In this document: piece by piece, positions 55,229-62,207 of the stretch
How positions within the stretch are numbered: position 1 is the first letter of the stretch
Layout of the letters: every line of letters begins with the position of its first letter
Assembly (NCBI GenBank): GCA_010672585.1
Contig: JAAHGF010000031.1
Location: 21,239-85,238 of the forward strand
Reading direction: 5' to 3'
Length of the DNA stretch: 64,000 bases
DNA from: Okeania sp. SIO1I7
GTDB taxonomy: Bacteria; Cyanobacteriota; Cyanobacteriia; Cyanobacteriales; Microcoleaceae
Made by a program: the position numbers and the translations under genes
The notes under the pieces: model-generated
What the model saw: the letters and a program-made list of their open reading frames with translations, nothing else
Databases searched by the model: none
Told to the model about the DNA's origin: nothing

Positions 55229-55550
55229 GATTTATTAAATCCCCAAATTATTTGACTTAAAGGATAAGTTTAAATTCTAGTGCGATCGCCTCTCTTGTAG
55301 GTTGCAAAGCATGAAATGTAACGAACCTTCTTATATCAAATCCGTTTAATTCGGTATAAAAAAAATATTCCATCTTCACCCAGAGCGGAAAGAATTCTGA
55401 GTTCTCTTTCCTTCTGAATTCTGGATTCAGCAATTCTGTTTGTGGAGCATGACAAACGGAAATTCTGATTCACTATCTTATTACACCGATGCTACCGGAT
55501 TTGATGTTAGATATTAACTTTCGGTGAGTTACACCAAGGCTAACACTTAG
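55229..55550. other. Gap before cassette 4 with a family-A variant
   Basis: Begins with a HIP1 site, then AAATGTAACGAACCTTCTT, matching the upstream region of cassettes 2 and 3. This is interrupted at 55333-55507 by an element with ends ATATCAAATCCG / CGGATTTGATGT, after which the conserved region resumes (TTAACTTTCGGTGAGTTACA). Confidence 0.7.
55333..55507. repeat. Family-A variant mini-element (ATATCAAATCCG ends)
   Basis: 175 bp. The ends differ from family A by AA for TG (ATATCAAATCCG versus ATATCATGTCCG), and the right part ACACCGATGCTACCGGAT resembles ACAATACCGATGCTACCGGA of the copy at 61795-61944. It was inserted upstream of the cassette-4 promoter. Confidence 0.7.
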
Positions 55551-55620
55551 TTGACAACTTACGCCATCACTGTTATAATCTTTAAATTTAGTATAGCAAT
55601 TTAATATAGAGCAGTCGGTT
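55551..55620 (+). promoter_or_regulatory. Cassette-4 promoter and leader
   Basis: Perfect consensus hexamers: TTGACA (55551-55556), a 17-bp spacer (ACTTACGCCATCACTGT) and TATAAT (55574-55579). The leader to ATG 55621 is 41 bases, two longer than in cassettes 1 and 3. Confidence 0.85.
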
Positions 55621-57117
55621 ATGATTAAAACTTCACTCCACAGAGCCACATCTTCATACCAACCGTTGACAAAGGATAAAGGAAAAGCCAGTTTTCCTAA
55701 AACAGAACAACCAGTACAACCAAACAGAGAATATACCTCACCCGAAACTCTTGAATTACAGGGATACAAGCAGCCCAAGCCAGGGGCAATGATAGAGAAT
55801 GTGATGGCTGCACAACTTGCGGGTATGAGTGATCGGCCTTCAACTAAGGATGAGGACTTTGGAAATCAATTAAGAGCACCTCGCCCTTCTCAGTTAGGTA
55901 GTATGGTCATCCAGCCGAAGTTAATAGTAGGACGACCCCCTTCATTGAGTGTAGGGGAGTTGGGAAATCAATTAAGAGCACCTCGCCCTTCTCAGTTAGG
56001 AAGTATGGGGATTGAAAATGCCTCTGCTGAATTGGATGCGATCGCAAAAGAGCGGGTGTCGGAAACAGAAGGCGGGAGCGAAGTGCAGTTGCAAGCAGAT
56101 AGCTCTCAAGAAACGTCCTCAGCACCCATCCAAGAAAAAGTTGCAGAAACGGTTAACAAAACAGGTTTGCCAGATCGCCTCAAAACGGGTATTGAAAACC
56201 TCTCTGGTTATTCGATGGATGATGTGAAAGTGCATTACAATTCAGAGAAACCAAGTCAATTACAGGCACATGCTTATGCACAAGGAACGGATATTCATGT
56301 TGCTCCAGGACAAGAAAAGCATCTGCCCCATGAAGCCTGGCATGTAGTACAGCAAAAACAAGGTAGGGTAAAGCCTACTATGCAGATGAAGGGCAAGGTG
56401 AACATTAATGATGATGCTGGTTTGGAGACAGAGGCGGATATTATGGGACAAAAGTCTTTCCAGTTTGTAGATAATCGTCCTAAAACCATTACCCAAAGAA
56501 AACTGCAAAAGATAGCGAACAATAGCTCTCTAGGTAATCTCAATAATAGATTGATAATCCAAAGGCAAATTGACGACAATACTCATTTAGATAATATCGA
56601 TTTATCCAAATACAAGTTGGCGTCCAGCGGTAGAAGCGGTAATCCAGTGCTTTTGGGAGAAAAGTGGGTTTACAAATTAATAAACCCAAAGCGTGAAGAT
56701 GAATACAACTTGGAAAGTAGCAGCGCTATTGAAATGTCCGCGCAAGGCATCCCAGTACTATTTTATAAAGCACTCGGAATCAGAAATATTACCTTGCCGG
56801 ACAGGACTATTTCTAAATCGGCTGTTATCATGATGAGAAGAGGGGAGGGCAAAACATTTATGCTACCAAAACCAGGCCATACGAAATCGTTTTTGAATGA
56901 AGTATCCCATAAGTACGGACAAAACAAAGTGCAGCTGAAAAATTTGCGTCGGACGTTTGATCTTGCTAGTAATTATGGATTACAAGATCCTCAGTTTATC
57001 TATGATGCGGAGTTGAATCACGTTCATTTTATGGATACCCATAGCGGAGGAGTACCAGGTGGAGGCCATTGTCGAGATGTTGTAGACGGCTTGGATCATA
57101 TGCTAGCACAATTGTAG
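55621..57117 (+). CDS. eCIS-type effector, DUF4157, kinase-like C-terminus (cassette 4)
   Basis: 498 residues. It has the N-terminal module, two 34-residue repeats (the second cut after SQLGSMGIEN), and a linker with the same SETEGGSE... SAPIQEKVAETVNKTGLP as cassette 2. DUF4157 follows at about 180-275 (HEAWH at 237-241; LETEADIMG), then SFQFVDNRPKTITQRKLQKI. The last 180 residues look like a minimal protein kinase. LLGEKWVYKLINP has Lys352 in a VxK-like strand, IEMSAQG may give the paired Glu, and MMRRGEGKTF forms a hinge. NYGLQDPQFIYDAELNHVHF has Asp456 where the catalytic loop would be, and MDTHSG (Asp472) lies where DFG would be. I recall similar G(x)xDxQF...IDP patterns in HopBF1-like and polymorphic-toxin kinases. 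The assignment is tentative. Confidence 0.75.
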   Translation: MIKTSLHRATSSYQPLTKDKGKASFPKTEQPVQPNREYTSPETLELQGYKQPKPGAMIENVMAAQLAGMSDRPSTKDEDFGNQLRAPRPSQLGSMVIQPKLIVGRPPSLSVGELGNQLRAPRPSQLGSMGIENASAELDAIAKERVSETEGGSEVQLQADSSQETSSAPIQEKVAETVNKTGLPDRLKTGIENLSGYSMDDVKVHYNSEKPSQLQAHAYAQGTDIHVAPGQEKHLPHEAWHVVQQKQGRVKPTMQMKGKVNINDDAGLETEADIMGQKSFQFVDNRPKTITQRKLQKIANNSSLGNLNNRLIIQRQIDDNTHLDNIDLSKYKLASSGRSGNPVLLGEKWVYKLINPKREDEYNLESSSAIEMSAQGIPVLFYKALGIRNITLPDRTISKSAVIMMRRGEGKTFMLPKPGHTKSFLNEVSHKYGQNKVQLKNLRRTFDLASNYGLQDPQFIYDAELNHVHFMDTHSGGVPGGGHCRDVVDGLDHMLAQL

Positions 57118-57367
57118 TTGCGATCGCCGATCTTATAGCTTGGGTTGATGCAAGGAAACCCAACAATATATCCCAATTCTCCAAACAACCGAAACCAAAA
57201 AAATCAACCCTTATGCGCTTATTATGGATTATTTAGGTTGATTATCTGATTGGCTGTTGGGTTACGACCTTTAACCCAACCTAGGTTTTGGCTATATCTT
57301 GGGTTAAAATGATTGCGCATGAGCTAAATTAAGCTTAATTAATTGAACTTAATAAAAATCAGGAAAA
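57118..57367. other. Gap before the toxin-antitoxin operon
   Basis: Starts with a segment of about 70 bp (57120-57191, GCGATCGCCGATCTTATAGC, GGAAACCCAACAATATATCC) repeated directly after the toxin at 59837-59908. The antitoxin promoter must lie here. GTTGGGTT / AACCCAAC inverted pairs occur near 57245-57295. Confidence 0.6.
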
Positions 57368-57370
57368 ATG

Positions 57371-57580
57371 ATGAAGGAAACCAACAAATTAAAAGAGATA
57401 GAAAAAGCAATTAGCCAATTGTCCCCCCAAGATTTAACCGAATTTCGTCGATGGTTTGCTGAATTTGACGCAGAAGCATGGGATCAACAATTTGAAACCG
57501 ATGTAACCACAGGTAAGCTAGATGGGTTAGCAGAAAAAGCATTAAAACACTTACGAGAAGGAAACTGCACAGGCTTGTGA
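57371..57580 (+). CDS. Antitoxin of a RelE/ParE-like toxin-antitoxin pair
   Basis: 69 residues from ATG 57371 (an ATG three bases earlier is also possible): KLKEIEKAISQLSPQDLTEF, RRWFAEFDAEAWDQQFETDV, TTGKLDGLAEKALKHLREGN. The LSPQDLxEFRxWFxEFDAxxWDxQFExDVxxGKLD pattern is a common small antitoxin family in cyanobacteria. It should bind and neutralise the downstream toxin and repress the operon. The TGA overlaps the GTG start of the toxin by 4 bp, showing translational coupling. Since the toxin is now split, the antitoxin is an orphan. Confidence 0.8.
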   Translation: MKETNKLKEIEKAISQLSPQDLTEFRRWFAEFDAEAWDQQFETDVTTGKLDGLAEKALKHLREGNCTGL

Positions 57581-57705
57581 AACATCGAGCAACCCCTGAT
57601 TTTTGGTATTATTATCGACAATTGCCCCCCCATATTCAAGACCTTGCCGATAAATGTTATGATTTATTAAAACAAGATCCCTATTATCCTTCATTACATT
57701 TTAAC
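57577..57705 (+). pseudogene. RelE-like toxin, 5' half (split by IS605-type element)
   Basis: Codons 1-43 from GTG 57577: MKHRATPDFWYYYRQLPPHI, QDLADKCYDLLKQDPYYPSL, HFN. The frame then enters the insertion and is lost. The 3' half at 59706-59834 restores the protein exactly in frame: HFN is followed by KVGRFWTVRIGIHYRAIAVG and WFWIGHHAEYDKILGK. The joined product would have 85 residues with the family's conserved SLxFKKVGxFWxVRxGxxYRA core. RelE-like toxins cut mRNA on the ribosome. Inactive in the present state. Confidence 0.9.
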
Positions 57706-57765
57706 TCCCCCGGCGGGAAGTCCCGCGCTCTCCCGAAGGGGAGCGCCGTATGGGAAAGCCGGGCG

Positions 57766-58167
57766 TTATGTGTGTGGTTCATCCTGATTTTCTATGTACT
57801 TCTTTAGCACTGAAACACTGACGCCACCACAGCTAGCAATAAAATAAGATTCACTCCAAAATAGAGCTTTGAAGTAAGCTTTATTGATTTGTGCTGGAAA
57901 CTCAGCTCTAAGTCTTCTACTACTTACAGATTTTAGATTAGTAACAAATTTAGGCAACTCAAGCTGTGGGTAGTATTGGAATAGCAAGTGTACATGGTCG
58001 GGTTCACCACTAAACTCTACGAGTTTGCAGTTCCATTTAGTGCATAGATTGTCTACTATTTCTCCTAATCGTTTGAGCATCTCCTGATTGATTACTTTTT
58101 TTCTATATTTCGTTACCAAGACTAAGTGAGCTTTCATGTCAGATACGGCTCTACCACGCTTATACAA
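57766..58167 (-). CDS. tnpA: TnpA, Y1 HUH transposase of IS200/IS605
   Basis: A 133-residue single-strand DNA transposase. It has the HUH metal motif in GEPDHVHLLFQYYPQLELPK, the catalytic tyrosine in SVLKKYIENQDEPH, and the conserved VTKYRKKVI and SVSSRRLRAEFP segments. Length is normal and no break is seen, so it may be active. It is divergent from tnpB, with the two ATGs 93 bp apart. Start at ATG 58167 (MYKRGRAVSD); the internal ATG giving MKAHLVLVTKYRKK is also plausible. Confidence 0.93.
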   Translation of the reverse strand: MYKRGRAVSDMKAHLVLVTKYRKKVINQEMLKRLGEIVDNLCTKWNCKLVEFSGEPDHVHLLFQYYPQLELPKFVTNLKSVSSRRLRAEFPAQINKAYFKALFWSESYFIASCGGVSVSVLKKYIENQDEPHT

Positions 58168-58260
58168 AATCTTTTTTCATAATTATTTGAGTATAGCTGT
58201 TGACAATTAGATATACAGTCATTATAATAACAGATGTATAGCGCAGGAGGTCGATTCTCT
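58168..58260. promoter_or_regulatory. Divergent tnpA/tnpB promoter region
   Basis: 93 bp, AT-rich. GTTGACAATTAGATATACAG and ATTATAATAAC give a possible promoter toward tnpB: TTGACA near 58199, a 17-bp spacer and TATAAT near 58222. AGGAGG at 58245-58250 sits 10 bases before ATG 58261. Confidence 0.55.
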
Positions 58261-59682
58261 ATGCTATTGAAATACAAGTACAAGCTAAAACCCCATAAAA
58301 GTCAAGGGATTATTATTGCTAACTGGTTAGAAATGGCTAGGAAGCAATACAATTACCGTTTAGCTGAACGGTTGAATTGGTTTGAAGCGACGCGCACACC
58401 AGTAAATGCTTGTCCTTTGAATGTTTCAGTAGTGCCAGTAGAAAGAATTTATCAAAATATCCCAGAGTTCAGGGTACAAACACGAGACGGCAGAAAGAAA
58501 GATAGTAACGGCAATCCAGTAACAAGGAAAGGCGATAAGCATCCCAATATAGTCAATGGGTATGTTGTTTGGGAGACTGTTCAACTAGCAGATTTAGCAC
58601 AAACTAAAAAACTATTTTCGGAATACAAATCTATGCACTCTCAAGTGCTGCAAGATGTTATCCAACGCGTACAAACAACAATGGATAACTTTACCAAGCC
58701 TGACAAAAACGGTAAAACCAGTGGTAGACCTAAATTTAAAGCCAGGCATTACTATAATTCTTTTAGTTATCCTCAACTATCAAATGCAAATATTGTCAAA
58801 AATGCTAACGGTCGTTTTTGTCTAAATCTGCCAAAGATAGGTTTAGTCCCTTTTGTATACAATCGCCCAATACCAGAAGGATTCAAGGTCAAGACAGGAA
58901 CAGTAATCCGTGAAGCTGATGGTTGGTATATCAGCTTCACGATCGAAGATCAAGCTGTTCCTATAGAGGTTGTAGAAATTCAACCTACCGAAGATAACTC
59001 AAAAGGTATTGATTTAGGATTGTTGCATTACGCTGTTACCAGTGAAGGTGAATTTATAGAAGTACCTAAGTTTTTTAGGCTCTCTGAGCATCGCTTGTCT
59101 AAACTACAGGTGAGATTGGCTAAGAAACAGAAACATTCTAAATCTTGGAAAATTCTCAAAGGTAAAATAGCAAAACTGCACCAACTTATAGCTAGACAAC
59201 GACTGGACTGGCAATTCAAACTGGCTTACCATCTGTTTTCAGATATTAGTGTGATTTTCTTAGAAGATTTGCAGCTGTCAAATTTACTTCGACGTTGCAA
59301 AGCGAAATTAGGTGACAATGGTCAGTTCTTACCAAACGACCAATCTGCAAAGTCAGGACTGAATAAGTCTTTACAAGATGCAGCTTTTGGTCAATTCATC
59401 CAAGTTTTAGAGTATGTGGCTTGGAAACTGGGTAAACGAGTTATCAAAGTAGACCCAAAAGGTACGTCTCAATATTGTTGGGAGTGCTTGAGAAAAGTTT
59501 CTAAAAGCTTATCACAGCGCTGGCATTCTTGTAGTAATTGTGGTCAAGAATTAGACCGTGATTATAACTCAGCACTCCTAATACAAAAAATAGGATTGCT
59601 ATCAACACAGAAGGAGGGCATCACTTCTGTTAAAACTGCGGTCAGGGTCTCCCTGACTGAAGAATCCCGCGCTCTCCCGTAG
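58261..59682 (+). CDS. tnpB: TnpB of the IS605-type element
   Basis: 473 residues from ATG 58261, chosen because AGGAGG lies 10 bases upstream and the family start MLLKYKYKLKPHKSQ follows; an upstream ATG at 58234 is in frame but has no such site. RuvC residues are Asp in KGIDLGLLHYAV, Glu in IFLEDLQLSNL and Asp in ELDRDYNSALL. The zinc ribbon is CWECLRK ... CSNCGQ. All are intact. TnpB cuts DNA matched by a guide derived from the right flank; here that flank is the 3' half of the toxin gene, so it would target the uninterrupted toxin allele. Confidence 0.93.
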   Translation: MLLKYKYKLKPHKSQGIIIANWLEMARKQYNYRLAERLNWFEATRTPVNACPLNVSVVPVERIYQNIPEFRVQTRDGRKKDSNGNPVTRKGDKHPNIVNGYVVWETVQLADLAQTKKLFSEYKSMHSQVLQDVIQRVQTTMDNFTKPDKNGKTSGRPKFKARHYYNSFSYPQLSNANIVKNANGRFCLNLPKIGLVPFVYNRPIPEGFKVKTGTVIREADGWYISFTIEDQAVPIEVVEIQPTEDNSKGIDLGLLHYAVTSEGEFIEVPKFFRLSEHRLSKLQVRLAKKQKHSKSWKILKGKIAKLHQLIARQRLDWQFKLAYHLFSDISVIFLEDLQLSNLLRRCKAKLGDNGQFLPNDQSAKSGLNKSLQDAAFGQFIQVLEYVAWKLGKRVIKVDPKGTSQYCWECLRKVSKSLSQRWHSCSNCGQELDRDYNSALLIQKIGLLSTQKEGITSVKTAVRVSLTEESRALP

Positions 59683-59725
59683 GGGAGCGTCGGGAGTATG
59701 TCAAGAAAGTGGGTCGTTTTTGGAC
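59660..59725 (+). ncRNA. Predicted right-end guide RNA of the IS605-type element
   Basis: The hairpin CCCGCGCTCTCCCG / AGGGGAGCGTCGGG overlaps the tnpB stop and ends at GTCAAG (59705). The following bases, AAAGTGGGTCGTTTTTGG, would be the guide and belong to the toxin gene. By family precedent; the RNA itself is not shown. Confidence 0.45.
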
Positions 59726-59834
59726 GGTTCGGATTGGGATACATTACAGAGCTATTGCAGTGGGAGATGGACAAGAAATAGTATGGTTTTGGATAGGACA
59801 TCATGCAGAATATGACAAAATATTAGGAAAATAA
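59706..59834 (+). pseudogene. RelE-like toxin, 3' half
   Basis: 42 codons plus TAA continuing the toxin frame from 57705: KVGRFWTVRIGIHYRAIAVG, DGQEIVWFWIGHHAEYDKIL, GK. Contains the conserved Arg/Tyr core (VRIGIHYRA) and the WFWIGHHAEYD end typical of this RelE-like group. It lacks its own start. Confidence 0.9.
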
Positions 59835-60060
59835 GGGCGATCGCCGATCTTGTAGGTTGGGTTGACGCAGGGAAACCCAATAATATATACCAATTCTCCA
59901 GACAACCGATCTTATGCTAAAATTCAGAATCCTATCTTGTATATCTTTAAAACTTGCCATTTTTAGTTCGATTTCTTCTAAATTCTCAATTATAACATAT
60001 CTTTAAAATTTGCCATATTAGGTTCTAAAAATTCTAAATTCTAAATAAGGAGCATCCTGA
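59835..60060. other. Gap between TA locus and acyl-CoA synthetase
   Basis: Contains the second copy of the 70-bp repeat (59837-59908), then a short tandem (CATATCTTTAAAATTTGCCA, ATATCTTTAAAACTTGCCAT) and AATTCTAAATTCTAAAT runs. TAAGGAGCATCCTGA just before ATG 60061 is the ribosome-binding site. Confidence 0.6.
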
Positions 60061-61677
60061 ATGCCAAGTTATGAGGTTTCCTCTCAATTTCTCACTCCCC
60101 AAAGTTTCCTAGAGCGCAGTGTAGCAGCATTTCGTGACAAAGATGCCATAGTTTACCGTTCCTCTCGCTGGACTTATGCTCAGTTTGCCGCTAGAGTAAA
60201 TCAACTGGCAAATGCCTTAAAAAACTGGGGTTTACAAAAAGGCGATCGCGTAGCTTTCCTTTGCCCGAATATTCCACCGATGTTAGAAGCACATTTTGGC
60301 GTTCCTTTAGCAGGAGGAGTTTTAGTTGCTATCAATATTCGGTTAGCTGAATCAGATATTTCTTACATCCTGAATAATTGTGGAGCGCGTCTGGTATTTG
60401 TCGATACAGAATTATCTCACCTGGTAGCATCAGTGCGGGATGAGTTGGAAAGTGTAGAAGAAATAATTAATATAGTAGACAGTCAAATAGAGACAACAGG
60501 AGAAAAATTACCAGGAACAGATTATGAAACTTTTTTAACTACAGGCAGCTCAGACCCTATATCATCCTCACTCACAGACGAAAACGAGCCAATTTCTATC
60601 AACTATACCAGTGGCACCAGCGGTCAACCAAAGGGAGTGGTATATACCCACCGTGGTGCTTATCTCAACGCTTTAGGGGAAGCATTGGAATTAGGGATGA
60701 ATAATAACAGCATTTATTTGTGGACGTTACCCATGTTTCACTGCAATGGTTGGTGTTTTACTTGGGGAGTCGTTGCTGTGGGTGGTACTCATATCTGTAT
60801 GCGGAAATTTTTCCCCAATACTGTAGTTTCGTTAATTATGGATGAGGGAGTAACTCACTTCTGTGGTTCTCCTACAATATTAATTGCTCTTGCTAACGAC
60901 CGCGCGATCAAAAAATTACAGCTTTCCCACCCGCTTCGAGTTGCTACTGCTGGTGCACCACCTTCCCCCACTATTATTCAAACAATGGAAGAGTTGGGAG
61001 TTGATATTACTCATGTTTATGGTTTAACAGAAACTTACGGACCCCATAGTGTTTGTGAATGGCAAGCACCTTGGGATGATTTACCAATGGCAGAAAGGGC
61101 AAAGTTGAAAGCTCGACAAGGAGTGCCTTATATTCATGCTGCTCAGATGCGGGTAGTAGACAAAGATATGCAGGATATACCTGCTGATGGGGAAACTATG
61201 GGAGAAGTGGTGATGCGTGGCAATAATGTCATGCAGGGATATTTTGATGATCCAGAGGCGACTGAGTTGGCGTTTCGGGGTGGTTGGTTTCACAGTGGAG
61301 ATTTGGCAGTGATGTATCCTGATGGTTATATGGAATTACGCGATCGCGCTAAGGATATTATTATTAGTAGCGGCACGAATATTTCGACTATTGAGGTGGA
61401 GAGAGCAATTTACAAACATCCAGCAGTTTTGGAAGTGGCAGTTATTGCTATCCCGGATGAGAAACGAGGCGAGGTGCCCAAAGCTTTTGTGACTTTGAAA
61501 CCTGATGAAAGTCTGACAGGAGCAGAAATTATTGATTTTTGTCGGCAGAATTTGGCACAGTTTAAGGTTCCGAAAGCGGTTGAGTTTATAGAATTGCCAA
61601 AGACTGCTACAGGTAAGGTTCAGAAATATTTATTGCGGGAGAAAGAGTGGGTTGGTTATGAGAAAAGAATTCACTGA
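60061..61677 (+). CDS. Acyl-CoA synthetase (AMP-forming)
   Basis: 538 residues of the ANL adenylating family, which activates a carboxylic acid to acyl-AMP and then acyl-CoA. Motifs are the phosphate loop INYTSGTSGQPKGVVYTHRG (about 182-200), PMFHCNGWCF, the A5 motif THVYGLTETYG, the A7 region WFHSGDLAVMYPDGYMELRD, DRAKDIIISSGTNISTIEVE and the catalytic lysine in LPKTATGKVQKYLL. The A8 loop reads SSGTNIS instead of the usual SGGENIS, a small deviation. The closest remembered relatives are the short/medium-chain or aromatic acyl-CoA synthetases. Substrate cannot be read. AAGGAG supports the start. Confidence 0.92.
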   Translation: MPSYEVSSQFLTPQSFLERSVAAFRDKDAIVYRSSRWTYAQFAARVNQLANALKNWGLQKGDRVAFLCPNIPPMLEAHFGVPLAGGVLVAINIRLAESDISYILNNCGARLVFVDTELSHLVASVRDELESVEEIINIVDSQIETTGEKLPGTDYETFLTTGSSDPISSSLTDENEPISINYTSGTSGQPKGVVYTHRGAYLNALGEALELGMNNNSIYLWTLPMFHCNGWCFTWGVVAVGGTHICMRKFFPNTVVSLIMDEGVTHFCGSPTILIALANDRAIKKLQLSHPLRVATAGAPPSPTIIQTMEELGVDITHVYGLTETYGPHSVCEWQAPWDDLPMAERAKLKARQGVPYIHAAQMRVVDKDMQDIPADGETMGEVVMRGNNVMQGYFDDPEATELAFRGGWFHSGDLAVMYPDGYMELRDRAKDIIISSGTNISTIEVERAIYKHPAVLEVAVIAIPDEKRGEVPKAFVTLKPDESLTGAEIIDFCRQNLAQFKVPKAVEFIELPKTATGKVQKYLLREKEWVGYEKRIH

Positions 61678-62207
61678 GAAAAGTTATAGCAGGGAATAGG
61701 GAAGAGGGTTTTCATTTTGGTAGATCACAGTAGGGACGTTCCATGGAACGTCCCTACAAGGTTTTGATTGTGACGTGAGGTCATTTCAGTTATCATATCA
61801 TGTCCGTTGGTATCGTTTGTGTATAAAATTGGGGAAATATTTAGCGCCATATAAGGTTTTTCCTTCTCTTAAAGCTTCTTCCTTCTTCCTTCTTCCTTCT
61901 TCCTTACCTTCTCTATACAATACCGATGCTACCGGACATGATATCAGTTATCAGTTATCAGTTATCAGTACCTCTGCCTGTTTGCGCAGCATTCCGCAGG
62001 AAAGTCAGAGGCTTGAAATATTGAACTTGATTTTCTCTTGGTCCATTGGATATGGCGAGGTCCCCTCGCCATCCCTCGTAAGTATAAATACTTGCTCGAT
62101 TGATTACTCGATCGCGGTAGCTATGATTTTCTTCTAAAATTCTGTCTCCTGTCTCCTGACTCCTGACTCCTTCTTCTATACTACATTTTGTGGTGCAGAA
62201 TGTGGGT
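61678..62207. other. Mini-element cluster between the last two genes
   Basis: Holds a truncated family-C element (about 61706-61780) whose 28-bp central palindrome (61730-61757) is identical to that at 34833-34860. It also holds a family-A element (61795-61944), ATCAGTTATCAGTTATCAG iterations, the TGGCGAGG / CCTCGCCA palindrome (62047-62076) and TCCTGTCTCCTGACTCCTGA runs. No gene is seen. Confidence 0.75.
61795..61944. repeat. Family-A mini-element, copy 6
   Basis: 150 bp with perfect ends ATATCATGTCCG and CGGACATGATAT and a CTTCCTTCTTCCTTCTTCC microsatellite inside. Closest relative is the decayed copy at about 2537-2683. Confidence 0.85.

Larger units (their letters stand above)
57706..59705. 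mobile_element. Complete IS605-type element with divergent tnpA and tnpB, inserted in the toxin gene
   Basis: Exactly 2000 bp by reconstruction of the interrupted toxin frame. The left end starts TCCCCCGGCGGGAAGTCCCG immediately after TTTTAAC, and the right end finishes GGGAGTATGTCAAG. Both ends hold hairpins around CCCGCGCTCTCCCG / GGGGAGCG. There is no target duplication and no inverted terminal repeat, as expected for single-strand transposition by Y1 HUH enzymes. The target TTTTAAC is consistent with the short 5' AT-rich targets of the family. Confidence 0.92.
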
